From JANRKG01 sp033763635 (GTDB lineage Bacteria > Cyanobacteriota > Cyanobacteriia > GCF-001939115), in NCBI GenBank assembly GCA_033763635.1, contig JANRKG010000085.1, positions 1 to 5,375 on the forward strand: a stretch of DNA of 5,375 bases, given 5' to 3'. Shown one piece after another: positions 5,375 to 5,375 of this stretch. The notes beneath the pieces were generated by a model, which had not been told where the DNA came from, searched no databases, and saw nothing but the letters and a program-made list of their open reading frames with translations. Each line of letters begins with the position of its first letter. The first letter of the stretch is position 1. The position numbers were made by a program, and so were the translations under genes.

Positions 5375-5375
5375 C

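Overview
The window looks cyanobacterial, or from an element adapted to a cyanobacterium. It carries one HIP1 octamer (GCGATCGC at 2566-2573) and eight copies of its core CGATCG, where about 1.3 would be expected by chance in 5.4 kb. All genes lie on the plus strand and are tightly packed, with ATGA, TAATG and GTGA overlaps. That packing suggests a phage-like or prophage-like late (particle) operon rather than a housekeeping region. I see no terminase, portal, HK97-type capsid, tape measure, replication, tRNA, rRNA, CRISPR or transposase sequence, so the type of element stays open.

Layout: (1) 1-1658 is the 3' part of a large modular protein. It has a Gly-rich segment, a small folded domain, a long Gly/Ser/Ala/Thr then Pro-rich linker, and a Cys-containing C-terminal domain. 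Its frame is open to the left edge, so the gene starts outside the window. (2) 1655-1876, coupled by ATGA, is a small excisionase/MerR-like helix-turn-helix protein. (3) 1877-1992 is a leader with hairpins, then 1993-2772, a 259-residue Ala/Gly/Val/Thr-rich, Cys-free protein, and 2827-3216, a 129-residue protein. These two have the best ribosome binding sites and their own leaders, and are the best candidates for abundant particle components. (4) 3227-3433 (acidic, 68 aa), 3433-3762 (109 aa), 3759-4274 (one membrane segment plus coiled coil) and 4240-4425 (61 aa) form an overlapping chain. (5) 4403-5374 is a tail-fibre-like protein. It has an N-terminal domain resembling the 109-aa protein, two 'DPRL' fibre motifs, and a C-terminal beta-sandwich resembling an F5/8 type C (discoidin-like) sugar-binding domain.

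How it may work together (inference): the 259- and 129-aa proteins build the particle. The 109-aa protein and the fibre share a docking domain, so they may sit at the same or equivalent sites. The fibre C-terminus recognises a cell-surface glycan. The membrane/coiled-coil protein acts at the host membrane in assembly or exit. The HTH protein may control the operon. Only the fibre motif and the HTH protein are recognisable families; the rest is described from sequence features and context.
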